DNA of 64,000 bases from Oceanobacillus sojae (lineage in GTDB: Bacteria; Bacillota; Bacilli; Bacillales; Amphibacillaceae). Location of the stretch: assembly GCF_007991515.1 (NCBI RefSeq), contig NZ_BJYM01000019.1, positions 34,935 to 98,934 of the forward strand. The letters run 5' to 3'. This document shows, piece after piece, positions 61,459-64,000 of this stretch. The translations under genes were made by a program, and so were the position numbers. Below the pieces are notes generated by a model. It searched no databases, was not told the DNA's origin, and saw only the letters and a list, made by a program, of their open reading frames with translations. Numbering within the stretch: the stretch's first letter is position 1; every line of letters starts with the position of its first letter.

Positions 61459-62169
61459 ATGGCTAATAACGCACCAAAATATGAGATTGTAAAAAATTAT
61501 ATACTAAGCAAAATTAAAGCAGGTATTTATCAACCACATCAAATTATTGAATCAGAATCAGAATTATCTAATAATCTTTCGGTGTCAAGAATAACTGTTA
61601 GACGGGGAATCGAAGAACTTGTCAATGAGAAAATATTATCCAAAAAAAAGGGGATAGGAACATTTGTTAATCCAATACCTAAATTTTTTGGATTCAAGGC
61701 TGGTATTGGTTTTTCTTCCGAAGCGAAAAATAGGGGGATAGAACCTTCTACAAAATTACTTGAATTGAAAAAAATAAAAGCGGATGCTGTACAAGCGGAA
61801 GATATGAAAATTGCTGTCGGCGATGAACTGTGGCTGGTTGAACGAATTAGATACGCTGATAAAGTAGCAGTTATTTATGAGGTAGAATATTTTGATGCTT
61901 CCATTGTGAAAGATTTAAATGCCGAGATTTGTGAAAATTCTATTTATGAATATCTAGATGAGCAAGGAATATCTTACGAATTTGTAGATCAGCGTATTAG
62001 TGCTACCTTAGCTAATTCAAAAGTAGCTGAGTTTTTGAATGTTGAAGAAGGAGCGCCATTGATCGATACAAAAATAATTGCTTGTATGGAGAATGGAAAA
62101 CCATTTAATGTTGGGTTTGCACTGTATCAAACAAAAAATTACTATTTGATGCATACTGTATATAAATAA
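61459..62169 (+). CDS. GntR/HutC family regulator with UTRA domain
   Basis: A 236-residue regulator. The winged helix (ESESELSNNLSVSRITVRRG, about 35-54, then KKGIGTFVNP) is followed by a UTRA ligand domain (WLVERIRYADKVAVIYEVEY, APLIDTKIIACMENGKPFNV). HutC/NagR-type regulators respond to phosphosugars. ATG 61459 follows GAGAGGA. It is embedded between the SIS and GlmU-like genes and probably binds the TTATAACA sites in front of three of the genes. Confidence 0.88.
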   Translation: MANNAPKYEIVKNYILSKIKAGIYQPHQIIESESELSNNLSVSRITVRRGIEELVNEKILSKKKGIGTFVNPIPKFFGFKAGIGFSSEAKNRGIEPSTKLLELKKIKADAVQAEDMKIAVGDELWLVERIRYADKVAVIYEVEYFDASIVKDLNAEICENSIYEYLDEQGISYEFVDQRISATLANSKVAEFLNVEEGAPLIDTKIIACMENGKPFNVGFALYQTKNYYLMHTVYK

Positions 62170-62263
62170 ATCTGACCAAATTCTATATTCTCTGGACCCG
62201 CTTATCTTGGATTTTTATTTTATATTTAATAAAAAACAGAAAGATAAGATTAGGAGGAAAACA

Positions 62264-63619
62264 ATGAAAGCTTTTATATTATGTACTGAAATAGAGCCAA
62301 GGATGTTTCCCTTTGATAAACATTATCAAATTAATAGCCTCCCGATATTGAATAAGGAAATGATTCTTTGGCAAATAGAGAGATTATTAAAAGCTGGTAT
62401 ATTGGAATCGGATATTTATGTATTTCTTAATTATAAACCAGATCAAACAAGAAATCTTATAAAAAAATATCAAGAAATTAATTGTATAGAACCTAATCAA
62501 AATTTAGATGATTTTTTGCGGAAGAATCTTGAAATATTTAAGGAAGGAGCAATTATTCAAAAAGGTAATTCTCTTATTAGTGTACAGGATATAGTATCTC
62601 TTGAGAAATCAGAGGAAGATACCAGTGTTCTGCTAATAGAAAAAAGACAAAAAAGTATTGATATGATTGGTGCTCATGTAGAGAATAATCAAGTAAATCA
62701 ATTTTTGGCTCATGCTCGTGAACACTATGTTAACTCTGAAGTGGCGGGATTATTTAAGTTGGATAAGCATGCTCTGGAAACAATTTCTTGCACGAATTAT
62801 GGATTCAGTCAACGTGTGACAGGATCCGTAATTCCTAATCAGTTATTTATCGAAAATGGTTTGAATGATTATTTGAAAGAGGGAAAAAAGATTCAATCTG
62901 TATTTGCTAAGGATGAAGTGCATCATTTACAATTCCCGTGGGATATATTAAACGTGAATGCATATTATCTTAATTCATTAACTCAGGAGATAAATAGTCA
63001 TTCTATTGGAAATAATTCATTTATCTCTGAAGAATCAACTATAAACGGTAATATTATATTAGGGGATAATTCAACTATAGGTAAAAATGTGACCATTAAT
63101 GGCAATGTAATTATCGGGGATAATGTAAACGTTGATACTGGAGCTATCATAAATGGACCTGTTTTGATAGGGAATAATTCATATGTTAAAGATTACGCAA
63201 AACTTGAACCAAATACTGTAATCGGCAGTGAGAACAGAATTGGGCATAATGCTGAAATAGAAGGTGTTACCATGAAAGGTATTTCAGCTATTCATTATAG
63301 CGAAATGTACGGTGTGATTGGTCAATATGTGGATATTGCTGCAGCCTGTGTATGCGGAATTGTAAGATTTAATGATACTCCACAGACACACAAAATAAAT
63401 GGAAGAATTTATTCAGATATTTATTCAAACGCAATTTTTATTGGTGACTATACTAGAACAGGTATTAATAATATATTCTTCCCAGGAGTGAAAGTAGGAA
63501 GTGAATGTGCATTATACCCTGGGTTGAATGTGGAAAAAGATATACCTCACGAAACACTTGTTATAAAAAAAGAAGAACATATTGAAAAAGAATGGGGATA
63601 TAAAAAATACGGTTGGTAG
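62264..63619 (+). CDS. GlmU-like protein with left-handed beta-helix and degenerate nucleotidyltransferase domain
   Basis: A 451-residue protein with two parts. Residues 1-~240 look like a sugar nucleotidyltransferase, but the usual LxxGxGTRM loop reads LCTEIEPRMFPFDKHYQ, so the NTP-binding Gly pair is lost. Residues ~255-430 are hexapeptide repeats (INGNIILGDNSTIGKN, VIIGDNVNVDTGAIING, PVLIGNNSYVKDYAKLEP) that form a left-handed helix as in GlmU or GlgC acyl/uridylyltransferases. ATG 62264 follows TTAGGAGG. It may be a pseudo-enzyme, an acyltransferase or a sugar-nucleotide regulator. Confidence 0.78.
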   Translation: MKAFILCTEIEPRMFPFDKHYQINSLPILNKEMILWQIERLLKAGILESDIYVFLNYKPDQTRNLIKKYQEINCIEPNQNLDDFLRKNLEIFKEGAIIQKGNSLISVQDIVSLEKSEEDTSVLLIEKRQKSIDMIGAHVENNQVNQFLAHAREHYVNSEVAGLFKLDKHALETISCTNYGFSQRVTGSVIPNQLFIENGLNDYLKEGKKIQSVFAKDEVHHLQFPWDILNVNAYYLNSLTQEINSHSIGNNSFISEESTINGNIILGDNSTIGKNVTINGNVIIGDNVNVDTGAIINGPVLIGNNSYVKDYAKLEPNTVIGSENRIGHNAEIEGVTMKGISAIHYSEMYGVIGQYVDIAAACVCGIVRFNDTPQTHKINGRIYSDIYSNAIFIGDYTRTGINNIFFPGVKVGSECALYPGLNVEKDIPHETLVIKKEEHIEKEWGYKKYGW

Positions 63620-64000
63620 GATTGGTATGGATATAGACTAGTTTTCAATCCAATAAAAAATATGAAATTTCTCTATTTCTTAAAGTGGTTATTTTACGGC
63701 TGATGAGAACGCAGGAAAAAGTGGATAATAATCAGAGCATTACTGTATTTAATGCTAGTTTGTAAATTATTAATAACTTTATTTCTATTAGAACTATTAC
63801 TCATTCTGAGCTATTAGAACAATCACTTTATATTGAGATATTACTGATTCCATTAGATATGAGTGAAGTGTAGTGATTAAAGTGAAGAGTAAGGATATTT
63901 TCATATCCCTATCTTTATTTAATCCTCGTTTTCACTCATATTTTTTATTAATTTTGAAAGCGCTTTAAATATTTGTTGAAGCTTTACCAACCATAAAGAA
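63620..64000. other. Intergenic region at the right edge
   Basis: Nothing coding. A hairpin AAGGATAT / ATATCC with a TCTTTATTT tail (63885-63918) may terminate the operon. A cre-like site is at 63955. Confidence 0.45.
63955..63968 (+). promoter_or_regulatory. Catabolite-responsive element (cre)
   Basis: TGAAAGCGCTTTAA, one base off the CcpA consensus TGAAAGCGCTTTCA. The target gene lies beyond the window. Confidence 0.7.

Noticed and set aside
1..64000. tRNA, rRNA, CRISPR, toxin-antitoxin or phage-defence genes
   Set aside because: I looked for cloverleaf GTTCRANNC blocks, repeat-spacer arrays and known defence motifs by eye and found none.

Overview
The window is an AT-rich chromosome segment from a spore-forming, aerobic Bacillaceae-type Firmicute. 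Genus-level placement near Oceanobacillus or Virgibacillus is my inference. The evidence is a CotA-type spore coat laccase, LexA boxes of Bacillus type, sigma-A promoters of TTGACA-N17-TATAAT form, TPP riboswitches, a Fur box, a near-consensus cre site, strong AGGAGG ribosome binding sites, and frequent TTG/GTG starts. I see no tRNA, rRNA, CRISPR array, prophage or conjugative module.

Region 1 (1-11.5 kb): the start of an S9 peptidase, a phosphoesterase, a flavoprotein reductase, a TetR/quinone-reductase pair around a 52-bp perfect palindrome, an SOS-driven Y-family polymerase with a YolD partner, cotA, a thioesterase and kinase-like pair, and a second TetR circuit whose operator also sits before an NAD(P)-binding protein. 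Region 2 (11.5-17 kb): a three-gene set of M20 amidohydrolase, AbgT transporter and adenine deaminase behind a leader with several nested inverted repeats. Region 3 (17-28 kb): a CNNM/CBS membrane protein, a zinc alcohol dehydrogenase, an OsmC protein, an SDR/TetR pair, a CcdA/TlpA-type thiol-redox operon ending in its own two-component system, and a class D sortase. Region 4 (28-34 kb): a LysR regulator followed by a sulfide-oxidation operon (type II sulfide:quinone oxidoreductase, DUF1641 protein, CstB-like persulfide dioxygenase/rhodanese, TauE exporter, glutaredoxin-like protein).

Region 5 (34-57 kb) is rich in broken genes: an IS fragment fused to an aldo/keto reductase tail, two frameshifted genes in a row (MFS, aminotransferase), frameshifted methyltransferase, CynX-type MFS, uridine-kinase-like, histidine-phosphatase and DHA2 MFS genes, and a tenA relic that keeps only its riboswitch, 17 codons and terminator. 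Intact genes within it include a MocR-type regulator, a SulP transporter, a thiamin-precursor ABC importer behind two tandem TPP riboswitches, an IsdG-type haem monooxygenase, and a Fur-controlled promoter that appears to drive a small RNA rather than a protein. Region 6 (57-64 kb): a LysR/MFS divergent pair, then a four-gene set (ceramidase-like hydrolase, SIS-domain protein, GntR regulator, GlmU-like hexapeptide protein) with a repeated operator-like motif.

Themes that tie the genes together are thiol, sulfide and electrophile stress, thiamin and iron supply, and many small one-regulator/one-target circuits whose palindromic operators are visible in the sequence. The most promising undescribed items are the candidate Fur-controlled small RNA at 49.57-49.68 kb, the structured leader before the M20/AbgT/adenine-deaminase genes, the direct-repeat motif shared by the OsmC and Ccd promoters, and the ceramidase/SIS/GlmU-like operon.
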